Assembly (NCBI RefSeq): GCF_030145185.1 | Contig: NZ_JAQYWB010000001.1 | Span: 1 to 64,000 of the forward strand | Length of the DNA stretch: 64,000 nt | DNA from: Desulfoluna sp. | GTDB taxonomy: Bacteria; Desulfobacterota; Desulfobacteria; Desulfobacterales; Desulfolunaceae | Direction of reading: 5' to 3' | Shown: positions 62,798-64,000 of the stretch, in pieces | Layout of the letters: each line of letters opens with the position of its first letter | Position numbering within the stretch: the stretch's first letter is position 1 | Made by a program: the position numbers and the translations under genes | The notes under the pieces: model-generated | Database searches by the model: none | What the model saw: only the letters and a program-made list of their open reading frames with translations | What the model was told of the DNA's origin: nothing

Positions 62798-64000
62798 TAC
62801 AGGCACCTGTTGCAATGTGTAAGAAGAAGATCACGAGCCGAGGCCGACGCCTCAAGAAGGGAGGCTTCCAAAGGAGACAGGAGATCCCTGCATCGCCCCC
62901 TGTCGCAGGCGATCGCTGCCTCTTTCATGGCCTCCGCCCCCGTCGCCACATGGATAACGCTGAGCTTCGTCGCCTCCTTACCCAGAAGGTGCAGGGCCTC
63001 TGCCATCTCTCCAAAGCTCTCACGATCCATGTGTTGACGCATCACAAGGCCGACATCGTCGTACGTCGCCAAAAATCGGAAGAGGGAATCACCATAAAGC
63101 CCCCACTCCCCTTGTGTCAACGCCAGCCCCTGGGAAATATTAATCCCCGGAAGCATGTACTGCGTGCCTATCGACTCAGAGACCGTGTGATGCGGCTGAA
63201 TCCCCATCGACGGCCCTTTGTATCGGAAAACATTCCGCCGGATGGCTGCAAAAAGTTCATTTCGATCAATGGGCTTGGGGACGTAGTCGTTCATCCCGGA
63301 AGCGAGACACCGTTCCCTGTCGCCATACATGGCGTGGGCCGTCATGGCAATAATGGGCAGGTCTTCTTTGCACAAGGTCTTTCGAATCTGCCGAGATGCC
63401 TCAAGACCATCCATTTCGGGCATCTGAACGTCCATTAAAACGGCATCGTACACCCCACCGATCCCCCGAATTTTTTCGAGGGCCTCCCGTCCATTTTCCG
63501 CCGTTGTGACCGTCATTCCGACGGATTTCAAAATTTCCACGGCCACCATTTGATTAATGGTGTTGTCTTCCACCAGCAGAAGATTCAACCCTGCAAATTC
63601 GTTGTCGGAAACCAAGCCCTGTGAGTCGTGAAAACGCCTCACCGCCTTGAACCCGAACAACTCCATCAGCGTATCAAAAAGAACCGACTGCTTGATGGGT
63701 TTCATCAAAAAACTATCGGCGCCCATTTTTTTGGCCCGTTCCACCTCCAGATCCCTGCCATAGGCACTGATGCAGATCACAGAAGGGGATGGCCCCTCGG
63801 TCTGGCTTTTCATGTGAGCCACCGCCTCGACCCCGTCCATTCCCGGCAGACGAATATCCATGATAACAAGGGCAAAAGGGTCCTTCAGTAAACTTCGCTG
63901 ATAATGGTGAAGTGCCTGCTCTGCCGTATGGGCCATCTCCGTCCGAAACCCGAAGTTTTCCATGTACCTTTTAAGGACCATCAAGGTCGATGGGTTGTCA
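62797..64000 (-). CDS. Hybrid sensor histidine kinase, C-terminal part (runs off the window)
   Basis: The frame is open to the window edge, so the N-terminal sensor and kinase domains are missing here. What remains is about 400 residues. First is a receiver domain beginning DNPSTLMVLKRYMENFG, with its acceptor Asp in LVIMDIRLPGMDG and a Lys in LMKPIKQS. A second receiver domain follows (LLLVEDNTINQMVAVEIL, AVLMDVQMPEMDG, IIAMTAHA, YVPKPI). A C-terminal Hpt-like helical region comes last, with ALHLLGKEATKLS, where His-x-Leu-Gly-Lys replaces the usual His-x-Leu-Lys-Gly. This is a phosphorelay kinase of the BarA/RpfC type. The HD-GYP regulator begins at its stop codon. Confidence 0.92.
   Translation of the reverse strand, partial: DNPSTLMVLKRYMENFGFRTEMAHTAEQALHHYQRSLLKDPFALVIMDIRLPGMDGVEAVAHMKSQTEGPSPSVICISAYGRDLEVERAKKMGADSFLMKPIKQSVLFDTLMELFGFKAVRRFHDSQGLVSDNEFAGLNLLLVEDNTINQMVAVEILKSVGMTVTTAENGREALEKIRGIGGVYDAVLMDVQMPEMDGLEASRQIRKTLCKEDLPIIAMTAHAMYGDRERCLASGMNDYVPKPIDRNELFAAIRRNVFRYKGPSMGIQPHHTVSESIGTQYMLPGINISQGLALTQGEWGLYGDSLFRFLATYDDVGLVMRQHMDRESFGEMAEALHLLGKEATKLSVIHVATGAEAMKEAAIACDRGRCRDLLSPLEASLLEASASARDLLLTHCNRCL

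Overview
The window reads as a chromosomal segment of a free-living, anaerobic Gram-negative bacterium. It is most likely a Desulfobacterota (deltaproteobacterial) relative of sulfate reducers that use the acetyl-CoA pathway. The reasons are a complete bacterial-type CO dehydrogenase/acetyl-CoA synthase operon with its accessory genes, lipid A synthesis, FadL- and TolC-type outer-membrane proteins, an RND pump, and a HesB-like selenoprotein of a kind known from this phylum. No sulfate-reduction gene lies in the window, so the metabolic label is inference. I see no rRNA, tRNA, CRISPR array, prophage or intact transposase.

Layout. 1-7.7 kb: a helical/winged-helix-like protein, nadC and valS, a 655-residue acidic repeat protein, and a small unknown gene. 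8.3-11.8 kb: a sugar aminotransferase next to lpxB, then panB. 11.8-29.1 kb: the one-carbon block. On the minus strand lie a double-length ThyX, a CooC-like ATPase, a RACo-type corrinoid activator and fhs. On the plus strand, after a 0.9-kb divergent region, lie acsD-acsA-acsB-acsC-acsE, a small unknown gene and a second cooC. Together they activate formate on tetrahydrofolate, move the methyl group to the corrinoid protein, keep that protein active, and join methyl, CO and CoA. 29.2-38.2 kb: housekeeping genes (selenoprotein, ndk, trmJ, lepA, a GGDEF response regulator, GNAT, DUF2156, csp, usp).

38.2-42.8 kb is repeat-rich and gene-poor apart from an aspartate racemase. It holds three copies of a ~245-bp element with 16-bp terminal inverted repeats, REP-like elements based on GCCTCCGGCGG, and three decayed tandem units of about 0.4-0.5 kb.

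42.8-59.9 kb is an envelope and secretion region. Three small secreted proteins share an N-terminal 'I-T-(G/A)-Q' signature and a C-terminal 'LGT...G...I' beta motif. Around them lie a C39-type peptidase, a coiled-coil-plus-barrel outer-membrane protein, a FadL-family protein, a secreted propeller-like protein and a TolC/HlyD/RND export set. The peptidase-plus-barrel pair recalls the FapD/FapF amyloid-secretion pair. One of the small secreted genes sits behind three consecutive cyclic-di-GMP-I (GEMM) riboswitch aptamers. With the GGDEF regulator at 33.4 kb and the HD-GYP-like regulator at 61.7 kb, this suggests a surface or matrix system under c-di-GMP control, and it is the most interesting part of the window. 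60-64 kb: exonuclease I, an HD-GYP response regulator and the C-terminal part of a hybrid histidine kinase that runs off the window.
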